Part shown: positions 13,866-21,019 of the stretch, one piece after another | Layout of the letters: every line of letters starts with the position of its first letter | How positions within the stretch are numbered: the first letter of the stretch is position 1 | Made by a program: the position numbers and the translations under genes | Assembly: GCA_964574815.1 (NCBI GenBank) | Contig: CAZNPL010000063.1 | Span: forward strand, 1-21,019 | Length of the DNA: 21,019 bases | Origin: CAZNPL01 sp964574815 | Lineage (GTDB): Bacteria; Planctomycetota; Phycisphaerae; UBA1845 | Direction: 5' to 3' | Notes under the pieces: generated by a model | Told to the model about the DNA's origin: nothing | Seen by the model: the letters and a program-made list of their open reading frames with translations, nothing else | Databases searched by the model: none

Positions 13866-15323
13866 ATGAGACGATCATTGCGACGAATTGCCTGCATTGC
13901 TGGTGTCCTGCTGCTACAGGGCTGCGTACTCATCAATCCGACTGACCCTTATGCCGGTATGCACGCGGGCGCCCGGTATCCGCGCCGCCCCCACCGATCG
14001 ACCGGCGTGGAGCAGGCAACCTTGAGCGGTCCGATCACGCTGGATCAAGCCATTGCCACGGCGCTCGAGTTGAACCCCGGGCTTGCGCGTGCGGCCCATG
14101 AGGTCGACGCCGCGGACGCACGACGCGATTACTCGGTTGGCGCGGTCCTGCCGGAACTCGGCTTGCGTGGCGGGTTTGCGCACACGCTCGACGACCAGAG
14201 ATTGGTTCAAGCGCGTGCCCCAGGCGAGGAGGGCGTGTTCGACGACGACATCTTCGCCGCCGACCTGGTGGTCAGCATGCCCTTGTTCGCCGGGGGACGG
14301 CTGATCAGTGAGATTCAGGCCCGCGAGCTGCTGCAAGCCGCGGCCCGACACCGGCTCGCCCGCACCCAACGCGAGCTGGTGTTCAACGTCAGCAGCGTGT
14401 TCTACCGCATCTTGGCCCAACGATACGTGATAGCGTCGCTCGAGTTTTCGCGGGATGCGATGCGCGAGCACCTGAGGCGTGTGAACGAACTCATCGAGGT
14501 CCAGAAGGCGGCCCCGGTGGACCGGCTCCGGATCGAAGTGCGTCTGGCCGATCTGGCGGAGCAACTTGCGAAGCAGCGGAGCCTCCTGGCGATCCAGGAG
14601 CGATCGCTTACGAGTCTCATCGGGATCGCCGGCTCCAGCCAGCCGGTGACGCCTGCGGGTGAGCTACGCCAGCTCGATGCCGAACCCCCCGAGGTGGGCG
14701 AATCCCTCGCGCGCGCCCTTGAACGGCGGGAGGATTACCAGGCTACCCGCGCCGCCCTGGAAGCCCAGGCCAAGCGCGTGGACGTAGCGCGTGGCGCGCG
14801 GTGGCCGACCGTGACGCTGCGCGGGGCATACGGATACCGCTGGGCGGCCAGTCCAACATTCCAGGCCACCGGTGGAAGTCAGGAGCAGGGCACGCCCGAT
14901 TCCAACAGCTCTTCGACCGAAGGCGATCGAGAAGAGAACAATGCGAGCCTACAACTGCTGGTCGACGTCCCGCTATTCCTTGGGGGGCGTATCACTGCCC
15001 AGATTAGTGAGCAACGGGCCCTGCTGGCGGCGGCACAAAGCAACCTGCGGGAGCTGGAGCTTCAGATCGAACTGGATGTCGAGACCGCAATACAGAACAT
15101 CCAGTCGGCAAGGGAGCGTGTGCTCGCCACGCAAGCGGCCATCTCCCAGGCCGAAGAGAGCCTGCGGATTGAGCGGGAGAAATACGCGCTCGCCAAAGGT
15201 TCGATCACCGATGTGCTGGATGCGCAAACGGCGATGCTGAACGCACAGACGACATTCTACAACGCGTTGGCCGATCACAACGTGGCCGTAGACGAACTGA
15301 AACTATCGACAGGTGAACGATGA
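13866..15323 (+). CDS. TolC/NodT-type outer membrane efflux lipoprotein
   Basis: A 485-residue outer membrane factor, normal length for the family. The start at 13866 gives a clean lipoprotein signal, MRRSLRRIACIAGVLLLQGC, with lipid-bearing Cys20; in-frame starts at 13818 and further upstream would add residues before it. Two repeated outer membrane factor units follow: the first around ITLDQAIATALELNPGL and VVSMPLFAGGRL, the second around LVDVPLFLGGRIT and INVAL-like coiled-coil helices near the C-terminus (KYALAKGSITDVLDAQ). It should form the trimeric tunnel through the outer membrane for the pump encoded next. GAGG at 13851-13854 is 11 nt upstream. The stop overlaps the adaptor start in ATGA. 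Confidence 0.9.
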   Translation: MRRSLRRIACIAGVLLLQGCVLINPTDPYAGMHAGARYPRRPHRSTGVEQATLSGPITLDQAIATALELNPGLARAAHEVDAADARRDYSVGAVLPELGLRGGFAHTLDDQRLVQARAPGEEGVFDDDIFAADLVVSMPLFAGGRLISEIQARELLQAAARHRLARTQRELVFNVSSVFYRILAQRYVIASLEFSRDAMREHLRRVNELIEVQKAAPVDRLRIEVRLADLAEQLAKQRSLLAIQERSLTSLIGIAGSSQPVTPAGELRQLDAEPPEVGESLARALERREDYQATRAALEAQAKRVDVARGARWPTVTLRGAYGYRWAASPTFQATGGSQEQGTPDSNSSSTEGDREENNASLQLLVDVPLFLGGRITAQISEQRALLAAAQSNLRELELQIELDVETAIQNIQSARERVLATQAAISQAEESLRIEREKYALAKGSITDVLDAQTAMLNAQTTFYNALADHNVAVDELKLSTGER

Positions 15324-16675
15324 ATAACTGGAGACTGCATCTGGTGACAGTTCGCTACGGCGTGCGTCTTGCGCTTTTCGTGGCCGGGATGGCGTGGGCC
15401 GCAAGCCTCGGTGGCTGTGGCGGCACGCAGGACGGAACGGGGGCTGGAGGCAAGAAGAAGATCCCCACAGTCGCCGTTGAAGCATCGCGGAAGGAATCGA
15501 TCACCCGTGTGCTGGACCTGACCGGTGAGACCGTGGCGGTTGAGTCCGTTGTCATTGCCGCCACGGTCGAGGGGCCGATCAGCTATTGCCCGTGGCGCGA
15601 AGGCGACCGTGTGGAAGCAACGGACGACGGCCTGACGAAGCTCATCGAGATCAGCCGAGAGGTCTATCGTGCCGAGGTCAAGGCGGCCGAGGCCGCATTG
15701 GAAGTAGCCAGGGCCAAGCTGGAAGACCTGAAAGCGGGGACGCGCCCCGAAGAGATTCTGAAGGCGGCGGAAACCGTCCGCCAGCTCGAAGAGAGCGCCA
15801 ACTTCGCCAAGAGCGATCTCGAACGCATCACGCAACTCGTGGAAAGCGGCTCGCTGCCCGGGGAGGCGCTGGACAAGGCGCGCGTCGAGTATGTCGCGGA
15901 GCAGGCCAAGCTTTCCGCCGCCAAGCGCAACCTGGAAATGCTCGAGGCGGGTTACACGCGGACGGCGATCGCTGTGCAAGAGGCGGTGGTCAAAGAGGCG
16001 GATGCCAAGCTGGATCTGGCCAGGGCCCGTTTCGGTGAGTGTGTGATCCTGGCTCCATTCTCCGGCACGATTACGCGCGTGCATGTCCGGGCCGGTGATA
16101 TGGCCGCGCCGAGAGCGCCGTTGCTGGAAATGGCCGACCTGTCATCGCTCGTAATCCGCGTGGCCGTCCCGGAGGCGCATGTGTCCGCAGTGCAGGAGGG
16201 GACCGCGGCCGCCATCTCCCTTGATGCGCTGCCGGATAGGAGATTCACGGCCAAGGTGACGCGGGTGTATCCCGAGCTGGATCGCCGGATGCGGACGCGT
16301 ACGGTTGAGTTGGTCCTGGGTGAGCAGGCGGCGCTAATCCCGGGCATGTTCGCGCGGGTGCGGCTAGTTCTGGAATCCGTCGACGGCGCCGTGACCGTAC
16401 CGCTTCAGGCAGTCAGCACGACGCCGGCCGGCACGCAGGTGGTGTATGTCGTCGTTGATGGCAAGGTCATCCAGCGAAAGGTGCAAACGGGTATTGAACA
16501 GGCCGGTCGCGTACAGGTGCTGACCGGTCTGGAGGCGGGGGAGAACGTGATCGTGGCCGGGCAGGAGAAGCTCAAGGACGGCGTCGAAGTGCGTGTAGCG
16601 GGGCCCGGCAAGCCGGCCGGCAAACCTGAAGCGGCCACGAGCGCGCCGGCGGCGCGGGAAGGCGCTACGCCATGA
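15320..16675 (+). CDS. RND periplasmic adaptor (MFP) lipoprotein
   Basis: A 451-residue membrane fusion protein. The N-terminus has a signal and a good lipobox (SLGGC, Cys33), anchoring it in the inner membrane. A split lipoyl domain (IAATVEGPISYCPWREGDRV and CVILAPFSGTITRVHVRAGD) brackets a long coiled-coil hairpin (about 105-225, Glu/Ala/Lys-rich). Beta-barrel and membrane-proximal segments follow (LVIRVAVPEAHV, PGMFARVRLVLE, VVYVVVDGKVIQRKV). The tail is a Pro/Ala/Gly-rich extension. It links the outer membrane factor to the RND pump; all three genes overlap in ATGA junctions, so their products are probably made in fixed ratio. Confidence 0.92.
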   Translation: MNNWRLHLVTVRYGVRLALFVAGMAWAASLGGCGGTQDGTGAGGKKKIPTVAVEASRKESITRVLDLTGETVAVESVVIAATVEGPISYCPWREGDRVEATDDGLTKLIEISREVYRAEVKAAEAALEVARAKLEDLKAGTRPEEILKAAETVRQLEESANFAKSDLERITQLVESGSLPGEALDKARVEYVAEQAKLSAAKRNLEMLEAGYTRTAIAVQEAVVKEADAKLDLARARFGECVILAPFSGTITRVHVRAGDMAAPRAPLLEMADLSSLVIRVAVPEAHVSAVQEGTAAAISLDALPDRRFTAKVTRVYPELDRRMRTRTVELVLGEQAALIPGMFARVRLVLESVDGAVTVPLQAVSTTPAGTQVVYVVVDGKVIQRKVQTGIEQAGRVQVLTGLEAGENVIVAGQEKLKDGVEVRVAGPGKPAGKPEAATSAPAAREGATP

Positions 16676-19600
16676 AGCTGACGCACTCTGCCGTTCATCG
16701 ACGTTTGGCCACCAGCGCGATTGTCGTGGCCCTGGTGGTGCTCGGGCTCTACGGCCTGTGGCGTCTGCCGGTGGATTTCCTGCCGAACATCACCTACCCC
16801 ATGATCAAGGTGCACATCTGGTGGCGTGGCGCCACGCCGGAGGAGATCGATAAGAACATCGCTGATCCGCTGGAGCGCCAGATGGCCACGGTGGATGACC
16901 TGGATTACCTCGAGTCGTCGTCCATCGAGGGCATGTACACTCTACAGGCCAACTTCAAATACGGCGTGAACGTGGATGTGGCGTATCAGGACGCGCTGGC
17001 GGCGATGGCACGCGTAGCACGCGAGCTGCCCAAGGACATGGATCCGCCGGTGATGATCAAGGCGGACCCCTCACAGCTTCCCGTCGTGCAGTTGACCATC
17101 AGCAGCGAGCAATGGGACCTGACGAAACTGCGCACCTGGGTGGATGAATGGCTCCAGGACCAACTGCTGGCCGTCCCGGGCGTGGCAGGCACAGAGATCG
17201 TCGGCGGCCTCAAGCGGGAAATCCGCGTGCATCTCGATCCGGACGCCCTGGAGAAGTACGGCCTGTCGCTGCCGGGCGTTCTGCAACGATTGCGAGCCGA
17301 GAACATCGAGCAGTTCGGCGGGCGCGTGACCGTGGGGCCCAAGGAGATCATCGCCCGTGCGATGGGCGAATACAAATCGCTTGATGAGATCCGAGATGTC
17401 CTGCTCGTTCGTGAAGACCAGAAGAAGGTCTATTTGCGTGATGTGGCCGAGGTGCTCGATTCGCACGAAGAGGCGCGGGTCATCACGCGATTGGACGGCA
17501 ACCCCTGTGTGAAGCTGAGCGTGCTCAAGCAGGCCAATGCCAACACCGTCGAAGTGGCCAAAGCCGTCAATCGCCGGCTCGCCGAGCTTGGCCCCGCCTT
17601 GCCGGAAGGCGTGAGCCTGGGCATGGTTGAGAACCAAGCCGACTACGTGGAGTCTGCGCTCAACGGCGTGCGCAACGCGGCGGTCGAGGCGGCGATCCTG
17701 GTGATCCTGATCGTCTGGCTATTTCTCGGTTCGTGGCGACAGGTGCTGGTCATCATGCTGGCCCTGCCGCTGACGCTCATTCTGAACTTCGGCCTGATGA
17801 AAGTGGCGGGTTTCTCACTCAACATCTTCTCGCTGGGCGGTCTGGTGATCGCCATCGGCGTTCTGGTGGACAACTCGATTGTGGTCATCGAGACCATCAC
17901 GCGCCGGCGGCACGACCGCCCGGACGCCCCGACCGACACGGTGGCGGTCGATGGCACAGCGGAGATCGGTCCGGCCATCGTCGCTGCCACGCTTTCGTTC
18001 CTGGCGCTGTTCGTGCCGTTCTTGCTGGTGCCTGGCCTGATCAGTCTGCTGTTTCGCGAGTTGATCCTGGTTATCGCGGGCATCGTCATCATCAGTCTGG
18101 CCATGGCGATCACGGTGACGCCGATGATCACGGCCCTCGTGTTGGGCCGGGGAGCGGGAAGCCGCAAAGTCTCCCGCTTCGAGCGCTTCTTCGAACGGAC
18201 GACCGAGGTTTACGGCTGGACACTGGAGAAGGCGATCCGCGGACGCTGGATCGTGATACCGGCGTTCGTGGGGATTCTCGTGTTGGCCGTCCTCATGATG
18301 GGCCGGCTGGGCACCGAGTTCCTGCCCCAGATGGACGACGGCCGGATCAACGTGAAGGTCAAGTTGCCGACGGGCGCGGCGTTGGCGGAGACGGACGCGG
18401 TTCTCGCGGAAATCGAAAAACGCATCAGCGACGACGAGCGGATTGAGAGCCTGTTCACGCTGTCGGGCGGCAAGGTGTGGGGCCTTTACACTTATGAGAT
18501 CGCCAATGAAGGTGAGCTGAACATCCAGCTCGTCCCGCGTCACCAGCGCGACGTGAGCACAAGAGAATACATCGGCTACCTGCGTCCGATGGTGGCGAAA
18601 GTCCCGATTCCTGGTGGCAAGGCCATGGTCATGCAGAGGAAAGTCAAGGGCATCCGCAAGCTGGGCGACGCCGACATCGAAGTGAAGATCAAGGGACAGG
18701 ACATCCCCACGCTTTATAACCTGGCTCGCCAGACCGCCGGCTCCATGAACGAGCTCGCGCACTTTACGAACGTCTATGTCTCGATGGACATGACCAAACC
18801 CGAATATCAGGTGGTTGTAGACCGACAGCGGGCCGCGGAGCTGGGCGTCTCCATCGCGGATATCGCGGATACCATGCGTTCGTTGATCACCGGCGCGGTC
18901 GCGACGCGCTTTCGCGATCACGACGAGTATTACAACATCCGCGTCATGATCCCCGAGAGCAGGATCGTCAGTCGGCTCGAAGTGGAGAACCTCCCGCTCA
19001 ACTGCGCCCAGGGCGGCTACCTGCGCCTCAAGGACGTAGCCGAGGTCAGCGAGGCGGTCGGCCCCGTCGAGATCGTGCGCGAAGACCAGGTCAAGGAGGT
19101 CATCGTGCGCGGCGACGCCGCCGGCGTCAGTGTCGGCCAGGTGCTGGCGGAACTCCAGGCGTCTCTGGCGGGCAAAGAGCGCCCCGTCGGGTACGACTTC
19201 GCCTTCGGCGGGCAGGCCCAGATGATGGCCGAGATGCAGCGGACGGTGCTCGCGATCCTGGTCTTCGCGATCTTCTTCTCGTTCATCGTGTTGGCCGTGC
19301 AATTTGACAGCCTCAAGCTGCCCGCGCTGATCCTGGGCAGCGTGCCGTTTTGCCTGACCGGGCTCGTCTTCATCATGCTCGCCACCGGCCTGCCGCTGGG
19401 GGCGACGGTCGTCATCGGCGTGCTGGTGGTTGTGGCCGCTACGATCAACGACGGCGTGTTGCTCCTCACGTTCGCCAACGAGTTGCGGGCAAGCGGAGGA
19501 TTGTCGCCGCGGGACGCCGTCTTGCAGGCAGCGAAGCTCCGCCTACGTCCCCGCGTCATGACCACCTTCAGTACGCTGGCGGGCTTCTTTCCGCTGGCCC

Positions 19601-19815
19601 TGGCCATTGAGGAGGGCGGCGACATGCTCCAGCCCATGGCCGCCGCCGCGATCGGCGGCCTGCTCATGGAGATGCCTGTCGCCCTGTTCCTGATGCCGTG
19701 CCTGTACGCGGTCTTTATGCGGCACGCTCCTTCCACCGTCGCCGCGCAACCGGCTTCTGCCAAGGACAGTCCGGACTTCAAGGCTGGAGTGCAGGCCAAC
19801 GTTACCGAGGCGTGA
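16672..19815 (+). CDS. RND efflux pump, HAE type
   Basis: A 1047-residue inner membrane transporter with the full RND layout: first helix, large porter loop (LPVDFLPNITYPMIKV, PEEIDKNIADPLERQM), helices 2-6, a second loop, and helices 8-12. The proton-relay site in helix 4 reads GVLVDNSIVVIE (Asp400-Asn401) rather than the Asp-Asp pair of AcrB. The helix-10 lysine is replaced in TINDGVLLL (Asn926-Asp927). Such variants are common in HAE-like pumps outside the classic AcrB group and may use a different proton path. The helix-4 sequence does not resemble heavy-metal (CusA) pumps, so a metal substrate is not indicated. It is the last gene of the second operon; its substrate is unknown. No terminator is obvious after it. 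Confidence 0.93.
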   Translation: MKLTHSAVHRRLATSAIVVALVVLGLYGLWRLPVDFLPNITYPMIKVHIWWRGATPEEIDKNIADPLERQMATVDDLDYLESSSIEGMYTLQANFKYGVNVDVAYQDALAAMARVARELPKDMDPPVMIKADPSQLPVVQLTISSEQWDLTKLRTWVDEWLQDQLLAVPGVAGTEIVGGLKREIRVHLDPDALEKYGLSLPGVLQRLRAENIEQFGGRVTVGPKEIIARAMGEYKSLDEIRDVLLVREDQKKVYLRDVAEVLDSHEEARVITRLDGNPCVKLSVLKQANANTVEVAKAVNRRLAELGPALPEGVSLGMVENQADYVESALNGVRNAAVEAAILVILIVWLFLGSWRQVLVIMLALPLTLILNFGLMKVAGFSLNIFSLGGLVIAIGVLVDNSIVVIETITRRRHDRPDAPTDTVAVDGTAEIGPAIVAATLSFLALFVPFLLVPGLISLLFRELILVIAGIVIISLAMAITVTPMITALVLGRGAGSRKVSRFERFFERTTEVYGWTLEKAIRGRWIVIPAFVGILVLAVLMMGRLGTEFLPQMDDGRINVKVKLPTGAALAETDAVLAEIEKRISDDERIESLFTLSGGKVWGLYTYEIANEGELNIQLVPRHQRDVSTREYIGYLRPMVAKVPIPGGKAMVMQRKVKGIRKLGDADIEVKIKGQDIPTLYNLARQTAGSMNELAHFTNVYVSMDMTKPEYQVVVDRQRAAELGVSIADIADTMRSLITGAVATRFRDHDEYYNIRVMIPESRIVSRLEVENLPLNCAQGGYLRLKDVAEVSEAVGPVEIVREDQVKEVIVRGDAAGVSVGQVLAELQASLAGKERPVGYDFAFGGQAQMMAEMQRTVLAILVFAIFFSFIVLAVQFDSLKLPALILGSVPFCLTGLVFIMLATGLPLGATVVIGVLVVVAATINDGVLLLTFANELRASGGLSPRDAVLQAAKLRLRPRVMTTFSTLAGFFPLALAIEEGGDMLQPMAAAAIGGLLMEMPVALFLMPCLYAVFMRHAPSTVAAQPASAKDSPDFKAGVQANVTEA

Positions 19816-19850
19816 CGCCGGCAGGTTGTAAGCCACGACCGTGTCGCGCC

Positions 19851-19865
19851 TACAATGTGACAGTC
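19851..19865 (+). promoter_or_regulatory. Probable -10 box for the rhodanese-DoxX pair
   Basis: TACAAT at 19851-19856 is a good -10 box; the best upstream match, TTGTAA at 19826-19831, gives a long 19-bp spacer. Transcription would begin near 19863, about 3 nt before the ATG at 19866, and there is no ribosome binding site, so the message would be leaderless. Read-through from the RND gene is also possible. Confidence 0.45.
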
Positions 19866-20417
19866 ATGAGAGCAAGATACACCATCGTAGAAACGGTCGT
19901 TTTCCTGGCGCTGGCCAGCGGTGTGGCCGTGACGGCGAATGCCCTGCGTAACGGAGGAATCGATCTCGGCCGCAACTACTTCCCTGCGGCCACGGTTGAG
20001 AACCAGTATTTCGGGAACAGCTTTCGAATCATCAACCTTGAGGAAGCCTCCCAGTACGCCAGGGCGGCCGACCCGTCGATCGTGTTTATTGACGCCCGCG
20101 ACGACGACCGCTTCGCGGAGTGCCATATCCCGGGCGCGATTCAGTTTGATTACTACCAGCCGGACCGCTACGCGGACCGCGTCAGGTCGGCCATTGCCAA
20201 CGCGGAACTGGTGATCATCTACTGTGGCGGGGACGGGTGTGAGGACAGTCTGTACGCCGCCGAGTATCTAACCGTGGAATTCGATCCGCCGCTCGATCCG
20301 AATAAGGTGTGCCTTTTCGAGGGTGGCATGCATGAGTGGTGCGGGGCGGACCTGTGCCGTGCGAACGGGCACGGCGTGACAGAAGTGTGCCGTGGGGAGG
20401 GGGACCGCGAGCCATGA
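19866..20417 (+). CDS. Membrane-anchored rhodanese-like protein
   Basis: A 183-residue protein with an N-terminal hydrophobic anchor or signal (about 7-24). The rhodanese domain shows IVFIDARDDDRFAECHIPGA (73-92), the conserved aspartate and substrate-side region, and VIIYCGGDGCEDS with the catalytic cysteine Cys120. A second cysteine (Cys125) lies in the active loop, and four more follow (149, 159, 164, 175), unusual for a simple sulfurtransferase. It probably works on the periplasmic side, transferring sulfane sulfur or reacting with oxyanions. The ATG start follows the -10 box closely; upstream in-frame codons lie in the RND gene and intergenic DNA. Its stop overlaps the next start (ATGA). 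Confidence 0.85.
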   Translation: MRARYTIVETVVFLALASGVAVTANALRNGGIDLGRNYFPAATVENQYFGNSFRIINLEEASQYARAADPSIVFIDARDDDRFAECHIPGAIQFDYYQPDRYADRVRSAIANAELVIIYCGGDGCEDSLYAAEYLTVEFDPPLDPNKVCLFEGGMHEWCGADLCRANGHGVTEVCRGEGDREP

Positions 20418-20923
20418 CCTTCGCCCGAGGACTAATCGCAAGACTGGTGGGCAGCGGCACGCTTTTGCTGGTCGCCAGACTTATCGTCGGAGGCACGCTC
20501 CTGTATGCCAGCATCGGCAAGCTGCAGGATCCGGTGTCGTTCCTGAAGGCTGTCAAGGAGTACGAAGTCGTCCCTGTCGAATGGCACACGACGCTCAACT
20601 CCATCGCGGTGATCGTGCCCTGGATAGAACTGCTCGGTGGAGTTGCCCTCATCCTGGGCATCGGCTTGCACGGCATCGCCGGCGTGCTCTGTGTGATGCT
20701 GGCCGGCTTCACCGCTTTAATCGCCCTGCGGGCCTGGGGCATCATGCAGGCCGAGGGCACACCGTTCTTCGAGCTTCAGTTCAACTGCGGCTGTGGCACG
20801 GGTTCCGAGATCATCTGGATCAAGCTACTGGAGAACACCGGGCTCATCGTGCTGAGCCTGCTGGCCGCGGTGTCGAACTCGCGCCGCTTTTGTCTATCGT
20901 CGCTGGCGGCAGCCGCCCAGTAG
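20414..20923 (+). CDS. DoxX/MauE-like membrane protein
   Basis: A 169-residue protein with four predicted helices. The pattern ARLIVGGTLLYASIGKLQDPVSF in the first helix, then ELLGGVALILG, is typical of the DoxX/MauE superfamily. A short CGC motif (Cys125 and Cys127, in FNCGCGTGSE) precedes the last helix and could be redox-active, as suggested for MauE relatives involved in disulfide formation. ATG 20414 overlaps the rhodanese stop, so the two products are likely partners handling sulfur or thiols in the envelope. Upstream codons in the same frame lie within the rhodanese gene and are not used. Confidence 0.82.
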   Translation: MTFARGLIARLVGSGTLLLVARLIVGGTLLYASIGKLQDPVSFLKAVKEYEVVPVEWHTTLNSIAVIVPWIELLGGVALILGIGLHGIAGVLCVMLAGFTALIALRAWGIMQAEGTPFFELQFNCGCGTGSEIIWIKLLENTGLIVLSLLAAVSNSRRFCLSSLAAAAQ

Positions 20924-20985
20924 CCTCGGGTCCACAAATACCGTCTTCGAGGGGCGTTGCGGCGGTGTCCTTCCGGTAAGCGTGC

Positions 20986-21019
20986 ATGAAGTGGTTTGAG
21001 CGGGCCGGTATTGTCAGCC
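20986..21019 (+). CDS. Possible start of a further gene, cut by window edge
   Basis: ATG 20986 opens a frame (MKWFERAGIVS) that continues to the window end. No strong ribosome site precedes it, and only eleven codons are visible, so coding status is uncertain. The 62 bases between the DoxX stop and this ATG hold no clear terminator. Confidence 0.2.
   Translation, partial: MKWFERAGIVS

Noticed and set aside
17815..19302. Long minus-strand open frame (495 codons) opposite the RND gene
   Set aside because: Very His/Asp/Arg-rich with no recognisable domain, fully inside a clear RND coding sequence.
19017..20126. Minus-strand open frame spanning the end of the RND gene and the rhodanese gene
   Set aside because: Ser/Thr/Arg-rich shadow crossing two well-supported plus-strand genes.
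1..21019. CRISPR arrays, insertion sequences, tRNA or rRNA genes
   Set aside because: No regularly spaced repeats, transposase genes, terminal inverted repeats or RNA-gene-like sequences were seen, although island boundaries may lie outside the window.

Overview
The window is one dense, GC-rich accessory island from a Gram-negative bacterium: two twin-arginine signal peptides, several lipoprotein signals, an octaheme periplasmic cytochrome and a complete outer-membrane efflux system all require a periplasm. High G/C at third codon positions, several genes whose ATG lies only a few bases after a sigma70-like -10 box, and the mix of families would suit a planctomycete-like organism, but nothing in the sequence proves the taxon. 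Almost all genes lie on the + strand and most concern arsenic.

Layout. (1) 1-697, minus strand: 5' part of an exported molybdopterin (bis-MGD) oxidoreductase, cut by the window edge. (2) 698-1382: divergent control region with no convincing gene. (3) 1383-9820: first operon. In order: ArsR repressor, SCSV-type (ArsP/YraQ, DUF318) permease with an extra domain, small DGC-domain protein, octaheme cytochrome c with a C-terminal membrane domain, second DGC protein carrying a Tat signal, ArsE-like mini-thioredoxin, ArsF, ArsG (CcdA-like membrane protein), and a membrane-anchored thioredoxin/helical-repeat protein. (4) 10049-19815: second operon. In order: ArsR, ACR3 arsenite permease, exported M1-like metallopeptidase, small zinc ribbon, degenerate ArsD, then a tripartite OMF-MFP-RND pump. 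(5) 19866-20923: rhodanese-like protein translationally coupled to a DoxX/MauE-like membrane protein. (6) 20986 to the end: possible start of another gene.

How the parts may work together. The two ArsR proteins both carry the CVC metal-sensing motif and each sits at the head of its operon behind a good promoter. The second operon is classical arsenite efflux (ACR3 plus ArsD remnant) joined to an envelope efflux pump. The first operon is the unusual part: it places a large haem protein and two DGC proteins, one cytoplasmic and one exported, between a DUF318 permease and the ArsEFG set, which is known from nitroaromatic arsenical resistance. This suggests (inference) an envelope redox module that handles organic or inorganic arsenic, or another thiol-reactive oxyanion, before export. 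A 17-bp element near the arsR1 -10 box recurs, inverted and 16/17 identical, upstream of the divergent molybdoenzyme, and a shorter copy precedes the permease. That ties the molybdoenzyme to the same regulation. No ArsC-type arsenate reductase and no ArsA ATPase lie in the window.
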